Of a stretch of DNA of 64,000 nucleotides, positions 8,135-16,157 are shown piece after piece. The translations under genes were made by a program, and so were the position numbers. Origin of the DNA: Sutcliffiella horikoshii. Lineage in GTDB: Bacteria > Bacillota > Bacilli > Bacillales > Bacillaceae_I. The notes under the pieces are model-generated. The model was not told the origin of the DNA. It saw only the letters and a list, made by a program, of their open reading frames with translations, and made no database searches. How positions within the stretch are numbered: position 1 is the stretch's first letter; every line of letters begins with the position of its first letter. Location: NCBI RefSeq assembly GCF_020524325.1, contig NZ_JAIVKY010000007.1:558001-622000 (forward strand). Direction: 5' to 3'.

Positions 8135-8338
8135 ATGTACACGAAAGTTTGTCCAACATGCAGCCAAAAATCTTTTAGCAGTTGTTCGACATTAGATTGG
8201 GAGTGTCCTGTATGTGCTACAAATTTGACACCGCAATATGCAACAGTTGCGGGCGGCTCAGTTGTAAAAAGAGCCCTTCCGTTTACAAAGCAATTAACGT
8301 TCGTTATCAAGTCGTATAGAATAAACCAACAAATCTAG
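8135..8338 (+). CDS. Small zinc-ribbon-like protein, function unknown
   Basis: A 67-residue protein with two CxxC knuckles: CPTC at about 6-9 and CPVC at about 28-31. That is a short zinc ribbon. A very strong AAAGGAGGG site lies 8 bases before the ATG. The C-terminal 30 residues show no pattern I recognise. It stands alone between a perfect inverted repeat and a terminator it shares with the convergent sinR. No enzyme motif is visible and I do not assign a function. Confidence 0.6.
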   Translation: MYTKVCPTCSQKSFSSCSTLDWECPVCATNLTPQYATVAGGSVVKRALPFTKQLTFVIKSYRINQQI

Positions 8339-8350
8339 AACAAAACAAAT

Positions 8351-8378
8351 AATCGCTGACCTAGGTCAGCGATTATTT
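8351..8378. terminator. Bidirectional terminator overlapping the sinR 3' end
   Basis: AATCGCTGACC and its complement GGTCAGCGATT form an uninterrupted stem followed by a T-rich run. The stem includes the stop codon of the minus-strand sinR, so it serves both converging genes. Confidence 0.75.
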
Positions 8379-8710
8379 TTATTTTCCTGATTTATCTTCC
8401 ACTTATTAAATTCCAAAAACTCTTTAAACTGATCCTTGGTCACCCCAGAATCCATCGCCTCTTTCACAAGAGTTGCCCACTCTCGATCAAGGTTTTCTTT
8501 TATTTGGGCTTCGTCCTCATCGTGCAGGAGGGTGTTTACGGTTACTCCAAGTACGGATGAGACTTTCTCCAGGAATTGAACAGATGGATTGGATTGCAGG
8601 TTCCGTTCGATTGAGCTAAGGTATGATTTAGCCACGCCGGCGCGTTCGGCTAGTTCGGACATGGACATTTTTCGTTGTTCTCTATATTTTTTAATTCGTT
8701 CACCAATCAT
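8366..8710 (-). CDS. sinR: Second SinR-like XRE repressor
   Basis: A 114-residue SinR homologue. The HTH_XRE domain spans 1-60 (ERIKKYREQRKMSMSELAER, then AGVAKSYLSSIERN). The dimerisation region spans about 72-108 (LDREWATLVKEAMDSGVTKD, then FKEFLEF). The ATG at 8710 is preferred, with AGGAAGG 8 bases upstream; a GTG three codons earlier is too close to that site. The gene for a SinI antirepressor lies directly upstream in the same direction, the canonical order. This pair is the better candidate for the orthologue of B. subtilis sinI-sinR, with the pair at 2.4-2.9 kb as a paralogue. Confidence 0.85.
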   Translation of the reverse strand: MIGERIKKYREQRKMSMSELAERAGVAKSYLSSIERNLQSNPSVQFLEKVSSVLGVTVNTLLHDEDEAQIKENLDREWATLVKEAMDSGVTKDQFKEFLEFNKWKINQENKNNR

Positions 8711-8798
8711 GGCTTTCACCTTCCTATCATGCTTATTATAGCATATAACGAAGGGTTTGTTAGATATTTAGAACGAAAATACGTAAATATTCACAAAA

Positions 8799-8948
8799 TT
8801 AGAGTTTGAATGAACTATGATTGCGATAATTATGTAAGAAATCTCTAATTTCTGCAGAGGAAATACCCATTTCTAGTGCATTCGTTATTAGATCTACCCA
8901 CTCCTTATCTAAATTTTCTGTCATTTCAAATGTTACGTTTTCCATCAT
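8799..8948 (-). CDS. sinI: SinI antirepressor
   Basis: A 49-residue protein starting at a double ATG, with AGGAGGG 6 to 7 bases upstream. Its core, LDKEWVDLITNALEMGISSA followed by EIRDFL, is the classic SinI helix-turn-helix dimerisation motif that pairs with the matching helices of SinR. It has no DNA-binding domain. It is followed, after 88 bases that contain a TATAAT, by sinR, so the two may share transcripts and sinR may have its own promoter. In B. subtilis SinI is made under Spo0A control and releases matrix genes from SinR. Confidence 0.85.
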   Translation of the reverse strand: MMENVTFEMTENLDKEWVDLITNALEMGISSAEIRDFLHNYRNHSSFKL

Positions 8949-9027
8949 CCTTTTCCCTCCTAAAATACTTTGGTATTTCAGGCAGCCCAGCCATCATAAT
9001 TCGTAAAAGGACTTTTTTATTTCTCTT

Positions 9028-9132
9028 TTACATAATCTTAGATCTGTTGACTTTGCGTCCTTGCCTTTCAGCAAGTTTGCCTTTGACTGTTGTGTCGAAT
9101 GATTCGATATACAACTTTGGTATTGCTACCAT
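9028..9132 (-). other. 34-codon reading frame upstream of sinI, doubtful
   Basis: A short frame (MVAIPKLYIESFDTTVKGKL, 34 codons in all) has an AGGAAGG site 4 bases before its ATG and lies upstream of sinI on the same strand. I recognise no family. It may be a leader peptide, the tail of a lost gene, or chance. Confidence 0.25.
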
Positions 9133-9537
9133 TGTCCTTCCTATTCCCCAAATTTATTATAAAATAACTAAATATTGAATGTTGCAGATTAGTGTCGAAG
9201 GGTCCTAATTATTTCAAAAAAATTCTTTGAGGAATGAAAAGTACATTAAAGCTTTTATAAGGGGATAGATTAACGAATTTTGAATAGTAATTTAGTGTTT
9301 TTTAACCACATTTATACTAAATGAAAAACATTATTTTTGTCGATTTCCTCCTACTAAACATTCATTTTGATATTGCTATAAAAACTACCCCCTAAAACAA
9401 TAACGTCCCTTCGAAAAAGCTCCCATAAAGCTATTCCCCATCCTTTATGGTAAAATGTTCTTTTCGGACTAATCATATCTGATATTTAATTAAAAGTAGC
9501 ATACTATAAATACATGTGAAAGAAAGGATGTTCTGAC
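9133..9537. other. Intergenic region without a visible gene
   Basis: About 400 bases of A/T-rich sequence between the sinI side and the esterase gene. No frame with a ribosome-binding site and no RNA motif is seen. In related bacilli secG sits before the esterase; it is absent here. Confidence 0.6.
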
Positions 9538-10281
9538 GTGATGAAAGTGAAGCTGCCTAAGCCTTTTACGTTTGAAGGCGGAGATCGTGCGGTATTGATG
9601 TTACATGGGTTTACAGGGAATTCGGCGGATGTGCGGATGATGGGCCGGTTCTTGGAGAAGAGAGGGTATACTTGCCATGCGCCTCAGTATAAAGGGCATG
9701 GGGTGCCACCGGAGGAATTGGTTCATACTGGACCGGAGGATTGGTGGGAGGACGTGACGGAAGCCTACCAGTTTTTAAAGGATAAAGGTTTTGAAAGCAT
9801 TGCGGTCGTAGGTCTGTCTTTGGGTGGAGTTTTCTCATTAAAGTTAGGTTATACAGTTCCGGTGAAGGGTATTGTGCCTATGTGTGCGCCGATGTATATC
9901 AAGAGTGAAGAAATTATGTACCAAGGTGTCTTGGAATACGCGCGCGAGTTTAAGCGCCGTGAAGGGAAAAGTGCGGAGCAAATTGAACAAGAAATGAAGG
10001 AATTTGAAAAGACACCAATGGGTACATTGAAGGCATTGCAGGAATTAATTGCTGACGTGCGGAATAATGTAGACATGATCTATTCTCCAACATTTGTTGT
10101 ACAAGCCCGACATGACAACATGATTAACACAGACAGCGCCAACATTATTTACAATGAAGTGGAATCGGACGATAAGAAAATTAAATGGTACGAAGAATCC
10201 GGTCACGTCATCACCCTCGATAAAGAACGAGAACAACTCCACCAAGACGTATACGAGTTTCTAGAGTCACTGGATTGGTAA
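9538..10281 (+). CDS. est: Carboxylesterase, Est30/YvaK family
   Basis: A 247-residue cytosolic alpha/beta hydrolase that cleaves short acyl esters, like Geobacillus Est30 and B. subtilis YvaK. The nucleophile elbow GLSLGG lies near 92-97 with Ser at about 94. The acid is probably the Asp in QARHDN near 193, and the His in ESGHVITLD near 222. The N-terminal LHGFTG supplies the oxyanion hole. Length is typical. It is followed by rnr, smpB and ssrA, the conserved order of this locus, although a 126-bp repeat separates it from rnr. AAAGGATG precedes the start codon. Confidence 0.92.
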   Translation: MMKVKLPKPFTFEGGDRAVLMLHGFTGNSADVRMMGRFLEKRGYTCHAPQYKGHGVPPEELVHTGPEDWWEDVTEAYQFLKDKGFESIAVVGLSLGGVFSLKLGYTVPVKGIVPMCAPMYIKSEEIMYQGVLEYAREFKRREGKSAEQIEQEMKEFEKTPMGTLKALQELIADVRNNVDMIYSPTFVVQARHDNMINTDSANIIYNEVESDDKKIKWYEESGHVITLDKEREQLHQDVYEFLESLDW

Positions 10282-10316
10282 TACTACTTGAAGAGACTAT
10301 TTAGTGAAGTAACCTA

Positions 10317-10442
10317 GCTAGTGATTGGAGTAATAGGCGCAGACTCCTGAGGGAGATAGCGGTAGCTTGAGACCCCGCAACGCAGTGAGGAGGCTCAAGC
10401 ACCGCCCCTAGGAAAGCGAAGCCATTTGCGGAAATCACTAGC
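10317..10442. repeat. Long imperfect hairpin repeat, copy A
   Basis: A repeat with ends GCTAGTGATT and AATCACTAGC (exact complements) and an inner core ACTCCTGAGGGAG...GCTTGAGACCCCGC...GGAGGCTCAAGC...GGAAAGCGAAGCC. It lies between the esterase and rnr. The family recurs at 15985, 20257, 26054, 35690, 42191 and 62936, with co-varying ends. Confidence 0.85.
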
Positions 10443-10488
10443 GGTGTACTACAGTAATTTTAAAACCCGAAAAGGGGAGGGATATATA

Positions 10489-12870
10489 ATGGAAGAAATA
10501 ATTCAACAACACGTAGATAAATTACTTTCCTATATGAAAGAAGAAGCCTACAAACCACTAACAACACAAGAACTTGAACAAGCCTTCGGTATCAAAGACT
10601 CAGAAGAATTCAAGGACTTCGTAAAAGCGTTAGTATACATGGAAGATCAGGGACTCGTTGTGAGAACTCGCAGTAACCGCTACGGCCTTCCGGAAAAAAT
10701 GAATCTAGTCAAAGGAAAAGTAATCGGTCACTCTAAAGGATTTGCATTTGTCATGCCGGAAGAGGCGGATATGGACGATGTGTTCATTCCACCAAACGAA
10801 CTGAACAATGCCATGCACGGAGATATCGTTCTTGTACGCGTAAGCAGAAAGGCTGCAGGTGATTCGCGTCAAGAAGGTACGGTCATCCGGATCGTTGAAC
10901 GCGGAGTCAAAGAGATTGTTGGTACATATACCGAGAGTAAAAGTTTTGGCTTCGTAATTGCAGACGACAAAAAAATTGCGAATGATATCTTCATTCCGAA
11001 AAGTGCCAGCAATGGTGCGGTTGAAGGACATAAGGTTGTAGTGAAACTAGTTACTTATCCGGAAGGTCGCCTTAGTGCGGAGGGTGAAGTCATCCGCATA
11101 CTCGGTCATAAAAATGACCCGGGTGTAGATATCTTGTCTGTCATTCATAAGCATGGCCTGCCACAGGAGTTTCCAAGAGAGGTTCTAGATCAGGCGAACG
11201 CCACACCGGATGAGATTGATGAAAAAGATCTTGGAGATCGTCGTGACCTTCGAGATCAGGTGATTGTTACGATTGATGGAGCGGACGCAAAAGACCTCGA
11301 TGACGCGGTAACTGTGACGAAACTGGACAACGGTAACTACAAGCTTGGCGTTCATATCGCGGACGTCACGCATTATGTTACAGAAGGGTCACCGATTGAT
11401 ATGGAAGCGCAGGAGCGAGGAACAAGTATTTACCTCGTGGACCGTGTAATCCCGATGATTCCACACCGCCTTTCCAACGGTATTTGCTCGTTAAATCCTA
11501 AAGTAAATCGCCTTACGATTTCTTGTGAGATGGAAATTAATAATGCCGGTGAAGTGGTGAAGCATGAGATTTTCCACAGTGTAATCAAGACAACGGAACG
11601 TATGACTTATTCAGATGTCAAAAAAATTCTCGTTGATCAGGACGAAGAAGTAATATCTCGTTATGAATCCTTGGTACCGATGTTCCAGCTAATGGAAGAG
11701 TTGGCTGCTGTCCTTCGGAAAAAAAGGATGACGCGTGGGGCCATCGATTTCGACTTCAAGGAATCCAAAGTAATTGTGGATGAAGAGGGTGCACCAAAGG
11801 ATGTAGTTCTTCGAGAACGTTCCGTAGCAGAGCGTTTGATTGAAGAGTTCATGCTTGTTGCCAACGAAACGGTAGCCGAACATTTCCATTGGATGAATGT
11901 ACCGTTCATCTATCGTGTCCATGAGGATCCAAAAGAGGAGAAACTGCAGCGTTTCTTCGAGTTCATCACAAATTTCGGTTATGTGGTAAAAGGAAAAGGC
12001 AATGAGATTCACCCACGTGCGCTTCAAGAAGTAATTGAAGCGGTACAAGGTAAGCCGGAAGAAATGGTAGTATCCACTGTCATGCTTCGTTCTATGAAAC
12101 AGGCGAAATATGATGAGGAAAGCTTAGGGCACTTTGGTTTGTCCACAGAGTTCTATACACATTTCACATCACCTATCCGTCGTTATCCTGACTTAATTGT
12201 TCATCGTTTAATTCGCACATACCTGATTCAAAAGAAACTGGATGCGAAGACACAGGAGAAATGGAGCGACAAGCTGCCAGAAATCGCAGAGCATTCCTCT
12301 AACATGGAACGCCGGGCAGTTGATGCAGAGCGTGAAACAGATGAACTGAAAAAATCCGAGTACATGCTTGATAAAATTGGAGAAGAATACGATGGAATCA
12401 TCAGCTCTGTTACAAACTTCGGAATGTTCATCGAGCTGCCAAATACGATTGAAGGTCTTGTTCATGTGAGCTATCTGACGGATGATTATTACCGCTACGA
12501 TGAGCGCCATTATGCGATGATCGGAGAGCGCACAGGGAAAGTATACCGCATCGGAGACGAGATCACCGTTCGTGTGATTAACGTAAACAAAGATGAGCGA
12601 TCCATTGACTTTGAAGTAGTTGGCATGAAGGGTACTCGCCGCCCAGATACGAAGAGTGCACCGCGTGTCATCCAAAGCGAACGCAAAAAGCCAGCCAAAG
12701 GCCGCAGCCAAAAGCGTAAAGATGAGAGTAATATTGATGATTACACGTTTGAAATCGGCTGGACGACTAAGGGGCCAGGTACAGGTAAGCCTAGCACTGG
12801 TAAAAAGAAAAAGAAAAACAAGAAGTTCTTTGAAAATGCGCCGAAACAGAAGCGTAAAAAGAAGAAGTAA
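10489..12870 (+). CDS. rnr: Ribonuclease R
   Basis: A 793-residue 3'-5' exoribonuclease that degrades structured RNA and takes part in trans-translation quality control. In order: winged helix (1-60), two cold-shock domains (about 66-125 and 145-205), RNB catalytic domain (about 245-575) with the Asp cluster [12 protein letters not shown] near 262-273, S1 domain from about 630 ([17 protein letters not shown]) to 710, and a Lys-rich tail rich in KKKK. The ATG at 10489 has AGGGGAGGG upstream; earlier in-frame codons read into the repeat and are rejected. Next comes smpB, its functional partner, behind a terminator. Confidence 0.96.
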   Translation: MEEIIQQHVDKLLSYMKEEAYKPLTTQELEQAFGIKDSEEFKDFVKALVYMEDQGLVVRTRSNRYGLPEKMNLVKGKVIGHSKGFAFVMPEEADMDDVFIPPNELNNAMHGDIVLVRVSRKAAGDSRQEGTVIRIVERGVKEIVGTYTESKSFGFVIADDKKIANDIFIPKSASNGAVEGHKVVVKLVTYPEGRLSAEGEVIRILGHKNDPGVDILSVIHKHGLPQEFPREVLDQANATPDEIDEKDLGDRRDLRDQVIVTIDGADAKDLDDAVTVTKLDNGNYKLGVHIADVTHYVTEGSPIDMEAQERGTSIYLVDRVIPMIPHRLSNGICSLNPKVNRLTISCEMEINNAGEVVKHEIFHSVIKTTERMTYSDVKKILVDQDEEVISRYESLVPMFQLMEELAAVLRKKRMTRGAIDFDFKESKVIVDEEGAPKDVVLRERSVAERLIEEFMLVANETVAEHFHWMNVPFIYRVHEDPKEEKLQRFFEFITNFGYVVKGKGNEIHPRALQEVIEAVQGKPEEMVVSTVMLRSMKQAKYDEESLGHFGLSTEFYTHFTSPIRRYPDLIVHRLIRTYLIQKKLDAKTQEKWSDKLPEIAEHSSNMERRAVDAERETDELKKSEYMLDKIGEEYDGIISSVTNFGMFIELPNTIEGLVHVSYLTDDYYRYDERHYAMIGERTGKVYRIGDEITVRVINVNKDERSIDFEVVGMKGTRRPDTKSAPRVIQSERKKPAKGRSQKRKDESNIDDYTFEIGWTTKGPGTGKPSTGKKKKKNKKFFENAPKQKRKKKK

Positions 12871-12883
12871 TAAGTTTTGAACG

Positions 12884-12930
12884 GGAAGAAGGGTCTTTTT
12901 CACAAAGGAAGACCCTTCTTTCTTGTAGAG
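12884..12930 (+). terminator. Terminator between rnr and smpB
   Basis: AAGAAGGGTCTT pairs with AAGACCCTTCTT and is followed by a T-rich stretch. It must allow partial read-through or smpB has its own promoter, for which TTGGTAAAATATTC nearby is a weak candidate. Confidence 0.8.
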
Positions 12931-12990
12931 GGATAGTGGATTTGGTAAAATATTCACTACACCTTAATAGAAAGAAAGGGGGAAACATCC

Positions 12991-13458
12991 ATGCCAAAAG
13001 GGGAAGGTAAGGTAATCAGTACCAATAAAAAAGCCAACCATGATTACTTCATTGAGCAGACCTATGAAACAGGTATGGTCCTGCAGGGTACAGAAATCAA
13101 ATCCATGCGTGCTGGCCGAGTAAACTTGAAGGATTCCTTTGCACGAGTGCAAAACGGCGAAGTATTTTTACACAACCTGCACATCAGTCCTTATGAGCAA
13201 GGAAACCGTTACAATCATGATCCACTGCGTACTCGCAAGCTGCTTCTTCATAAGAAACAAATCAATCAGCTGATTGGTCTTACCAAAGAAGAAGGATACG
13301 CCCTGGTGCCTTTAAAAATCTATCTTAAAAATGGCTATGCCAAGCTTTTAATAGGATTAGGAAAAGGTAAAAAGAAATACGACAAGCGTGAAGACTTGAA
13401 GAAGAAAGAAGCGAAACGTGATATAGAGAGAGCGTTCCGTGAACGTCAAAAGGAATAG
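12991..13458 (+). CDS. smpB: SsrA-binding protein SmpB
   Basis: A 155-residue OB-fold protein that binds the tRNA-like part of tmRNA and places it in the A site of stalled ribosomes. Recognisable stretches are [20 protein letters not shown] near 12-31, [18 protein letters not shown] near 32-49 and the basic C-terminal tail ([20 protein letters not shown]) that reads the mRNA channel. AAAGGGGG lies 7 bases before the ATG. The gene for its RNA partner follows within 200 bases. Confidence 0.97.
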   Translation: MPKGEGKVISTNKKANHDYFIEQTYETGMVLQGTEIKSMRAGRVNLKDSFARVQNGEVFLHNLHISPYEQGNRYNHDPLRTRKLLLHKKQINQLIGLTKEEGYALVPLKIYLKNGYAKLLIGLGKGKKKYDKREDLKKKEAKRDIERAFRERQKE

Positions 13459-13485
13459 TATAGTATATTTTACAGTAACTTACAA

Positions 13486-13513
13486 TTGCAAAGTAATCTG
13501 TATGTGCTATAAT
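13486..13513 (+). promoter_or_regulatory. Promoter for ssrA
   Basis: TTGCAA (13486-13491) and TATAAT (13508-13513) are 16 bases apart, about 135 bases before the mature 5' end of tmRNA. The transcript leader would be removed by RNase P. Confidence 0.65.
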
Positions 13514-13648
13514 AAGGTTGTCGCTGACATAAGCAGTGACACATTGATAATTGAATAGGCCAACACATTGGCTTGATTATCTTTCCCGTAGAACCTCGTG
13601 TTTTTGCTCTTTGTTGATTTAAACTTCAACAGAGACATTTATTATCGA

Positions 13649-14294
13649 GGGGACGTTACGGATTCGACAGGGATAGTTCGAGCTTGGGTTGCGAGTCGGG
13701 GGGATCGTCCTCGTCATCAACGTCAACGCCAATAATAACTGGCAAAGAAAACAACAACTTCGCATTAGCTGCCTAATAACAGTCTGATGCGGTTCCTCCC
13801 TCCATCGCCCATGTGGTAGGATCAGGGACTCACTCTTAGTGGGCTACGCCGGAGATCGCCGTCTGAGGTCAAAGGAAGAGAACAACCAGACTAGCTGCTA
13901 GGATGCCAGTCAATAGGCGGAACAGTTAGCGAAATACTAATATATTGACTACACTCGTAGATGCTTAAGTGGCGATGTTTCTGGACGTGGGTTCGATTAA
14001 TTATTAGTCGCCTTGTATGGCAACATACAAGTGAAAATCTGGCTTTATCGGTGAAACCTAAGTCGTATTTATTTTACGATAAGGCAATGCCGAGCGGTAT
14101 GTGGAGCAATCCAACAGCCGTGTATCGACTCATAGGTTGCCACAACAGTGGTAATACTAGGATGCGGAACTGCTAGTTGCAGAAGCAACTAAAAATTTTA
14201 GTCCGCATAATACGCCAGAGGACCTCAACCTTGAGGTTCAAGATATAGTCAGTGCCATGACGAAAGCATGGAATTGCACGTCCCACCGTCTCCA
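13649..14294 (+). ncRNA. ssrA: tmRNA gene, interrupted by an intron
   Basis: Transfer-messenger RNA, which rescues stalled ribosomes and adds a degradation tag. The acceptor arm GGGGACG (13649-13655) pairs with CGTCTCC (14287-14293, one G-U). The reading frame starting at resume codon GGC 13741 encodes GKENNNFALAA and ends TAATAA at 13774; the first tag alanine comes from the charged RNA. The T-stem is GTGGG (13987-13991) and CCCAC (14282-14286). The loop TTCGAT|T is split by an insertion at 13998-14280; joining 13997 to 14281 restores TTCGATTCCCAC exactly. Spliced exons total 363 nt. CCA is not encoded. The smpB neighbour confirms the assignment. Confidence 0.95.
13998..14280 (+). mobile_element. 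Group I-like intron in the tmRNA T-loop
   Basis: 283 bases that must be removed to give a functional tmRNA. Features of a group I intron: the upstream exon ends in U (13997), the intron ends in G (14280), and exon CGAU can pair with intron GUCG at 14007-14010 to form P1 with the U-G splice pair. CGGTGAAACC near 14050 resembles core P4-P6 sequence, and AAGATATAGTC (14240-14250) matches the conserved 3' strand of P7. No reading frame worth the name lies inside. Class and fold were not computed. Confidence 0.8.
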
Positions 14295-14303
14295 TATTAA
14301 ATA

Positions 14304-14330
14304 AACCGCACTTTTCAAAGTGCGGTTTTT
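14304..14330 (+). terminator. Terminator of ssrA
   Basis: AACCGCACTT and AAGTGCGGTT form a 10-bp stem with a TTCA loop, followed by T5. Confidence 0.9.
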
Positions 14331-14339
14331 GCTTTTTAT

Positions 14340-14748
14340 TTAAAGTTTAAAAAATGTTTCTTCAAATACAGCTTTTTTTACCCTTTCTTTCTCATTATAC
14401 TTCCCATTTCTCTTGGTTACTAATTCATAATTATCTAAAATGTACTTAGCTCTTCTCTTTTTTTACATTAACTCTTAAGTAAGGATGTATATATTGGAGT
14501 ATATTAAGTACGACTCTTTTATTTTTAATGCTAAGTGAAAATGAATTTTTATGAACACTAGGTTTATAATTTTTCTTTCTTGTAATTGAGCCACCAGTTA
14601 AAAACTTTACATACTCTAATAATTCTATATCTGTTGAAGCAATAGTTATACAAGGACGCCTATATTCATTTTTATGTATGTTTGTTAATAAGATGCTGCC
14701 TTCTCCATCTATAATACCGGCAAGATATGCGGCTTCATAATCTTTCAT
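14340..14748 (-). pseudogene. LAGLIDADG homing endonuclease with a frameshift
   Basis: A single-motif LAGLIDADG endonuclease. The motif YLAGIIDGEGSI lies at residues 8-19 of the intact first part (100 codons, stop at 14446). In the seven-A run (plus strand T, 14458-14464) a one-base change restores the frame and adds the usual C-terminal helix (KKRRAKYILDNYELVTKRNG and onwards to 14340), giving about 136 residues, a normal family length. It is antisense to, and outside, the tmRNA intron, only 10 bases past the ssrA terminator. It may be the decayed mobility gene of that intron. A homopolymer sequencing error or slippage is an alternative. Confidence 0.8.
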
Positions 14749-14867
14749 TTCTTCACCTTCTTAATCTATAGTTTGTTAATATAAAGGGTATAAGAAAAAT
14801 GTGTATATTAAATTTAGTCTAGGGGTATTAAACAGTGAAAAAATTTATACTTAGGAGATAAAAAACT

Positions 14868-15602
14868 ATGATGAATTTCCAAAACAAAACCGTCATCGTC
14901 ACCGGTGCAGCAAACGGTATAGGTAAAGGAATCGCATCCTCTTACATAAGTGCAGGAGCGCGAGTGGTACTTGCTGATATGGATGAAAAAGCTGGCGAGG
15001 ATCTTCAACAGAAGCTAGGGGACAATGCTCTTTTCGTCAAAACAGACGTCCGCAAAGAAGAGGACATACGACACCTGATAACTAAAACAATGGAACACTT
15101 TCACCAAATTGATATCCTTGTTAATAACGCAGGCGTATCCAGATTCACTCCCATTCATGACCTGACAGTTGAAGCTTGGGACGATGTAATCAACACAAAT
15201 TTACGCAGTGTGTTTATTGCTTCTAAAGAAGCATCAAAGTACATGAAAAATGGCGGCGCTATCGTTAACATCGCCTCTACTAGGGCGACTATGTCTGAAC
15301 CAAATTCAGAAGCATATGCAGCAACTAAGGGAGGCATTGTAGCGCTGACGCATGCGCTGGCAGCTTCCTTAAGTGAACGGAAAATTACTGTGAATGCTAT
15401 TTCACCTGGATGGATTCAGAATGAAAACTATGAAGAGTTAAGAGATAAGGACCATGCACAACATCTGTCCAATCGGGTCGGGAAGCCTGGTGACATTGCA
15501 AAGGCTTGCTTGTACCTAACTGACTCCGAAAATAATTTTGTTAACGGAGAAAATATTACGGTAGATGGCGGCATGACAAGAAAGATGATTTATGAGGGAT
15601 AA
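14868..15602 (+). CDS. SDR-family oxidoreductase
   Basis: A 244-residue classical short-chain dehydrogenase. The NAD(P)-binding motif TGAANGIG lies near 13-20, NNAGVS near 87-92, the catalytic Ser in NIASTRA near 136, and the YAATK active site near 149-153. The acidic D after the second strand (LADMDE) favours NAD. The C-terminal NGENITVDGGMT is typical of glucose-1-dehydrogenase-like and 3-oxoacyl reductase-like members. The substrate cannot be set. A decayed DUF962 gene follows 6 bases later and probably shared its transcript. Confidence 0.85.
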   Translation: MMNFQNKTVIVTGAANGIGKGIASSYISAGARVVLADMDEKAGEDLQQKLGDNALFVKTDVRKEEDIRHLITKTMEHFHQIDILVNNAGVSRFTPIHDLTVEAWDDVINTNLRSVFIASKEASKYMKNGGAIVNIASTRATMSEPNSEAYAATKGGIVALTHALAASLSERKITVNAISPGWIQNENYEELRDKDHAQHLSNRVGKPGDIAKACLYLTDSENNFVNGENITVDGGMTRKMIYEG

Positions 15603-15608
15603 CTTGAA

Positions 15609-15917
15609 ATGAAAGAAAAAGTGAAAAGTGACTTGCTATTATATCAGTAGGCACATAAGAACTCATGGAATCAGGTTCTACATTATTTTGCTTTTCTAGC
15701 AGCTTTATTGGCTTGGATTTTTTTATTGATTAATTGGCGGGTCACCATAGTGCTCGCTATACTGCATTATGTTTTTTCATGGATCGGACACTTTTATTTT
15801 GAGAAGAATAAGCCAGCATCATTTAGGTATCCACTCGTTGGGTTTTATGCCGGTTTTAGTTGGTTTTTCTTAAAAACATTTGAGCTAATTTCAGGTAAAA
15901 AAATTCTGCCTAAATGA
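15609..15917 (+). pseudogene. DUF962 (Mpo1-like) membrane protein with in-frame stop
   Basis: The frame from ATG 15609 (GAGGG 9 bases upstream) reads MKEKVKSDLLLYQ, then TAG at 15648-15650, then AHKNSWNQVLHYFAFLAALL and on into hydrophobic helices with HYVFSWIGHFYFEKNKPASF, which is the DUF962 pattern. Family members are small membrane proteins; the yeast relative Mpo1 is a dioxygenase of 2-hydroxy fatty acids. The single nonsense codon at position 14 breaks an otherwise intact 102-codon gene. Restart at TTG 15708 would lose the first helix. Read-through or sequencing error are alternatives. Confidence 0.7.
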
Positions 15918-15927
15918 ATCCATACGC

Positions 15928-15960
15928 TTCGAGAACCGCAATGGCTCTCGAAGCTTTTTT
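15928..15960 (+). terminator. Terminator after the DUF962 gene
   Basis: GCTTCGAGA and TCTCGAAGC form a stem around CCGCAATGGC, followed by T6. Confidence 0.9.
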
Positions 15961-15984
15961 ATATATTAGTTTCTGTTAAACACC

Positions 15985-16112
15985 GCTGTTGATTTACGCA
16001 CTAGGCTTCGCTTTCCTAGGGGCGTTTGGGGAGCCTCCTCGGCTTGCGCCTGCGGGGTCTCCCTTAACGCTATCTCCCTCAGGAGTCTTCGCCTATTGCT
16101 CCAATCAACAGC
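15985..16112 (-). repeat. Long imperfect hairpin repeat, copy B
   Basis: Inverted relative to copy A. Ends GCTGTTGATT and AATCAACAGC are exact complements. The core carries the GGCTTCGCTTTCC, GAGCCTCCTC and CTCAGGAGTCTTCGCC blocks of the family. It lies between the DUF962 pseudogene and the end of the convergent VOC gene. Confidence 0.85.
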
Positions 16113-16157
16113 TAGATTGTTGTAAAAATCAACAGCATGCTCTAAAAGGGCCAAATA

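Noticed and set aside
8876-9178. 100-codon plus-strand frame near sinI
   Set aside because: It is antisense to sinI and its ribosome-binding site region, and has no start signal of its own.
10317-10442. Insertion sequence or MITE with target duplication
   Set aside because: No transposase is near any copy and no constant direct repeats flank the copies; instead the inverted ends vary together, which fits a folded element.
12208-12957. Long minus-strand frame of 249 codons across the 3' part of rnr
   Set aside because: It lies wholly opposite a certain RNase R gene, has no ribosome-binding site and encodes an implausible composition.
13961-14176. 71-codon frame across the tmRNA 3' exon and the intron
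   Set aside because: It overlaps functional RNA on both sides of the splice site and has no ribosome-binding site.
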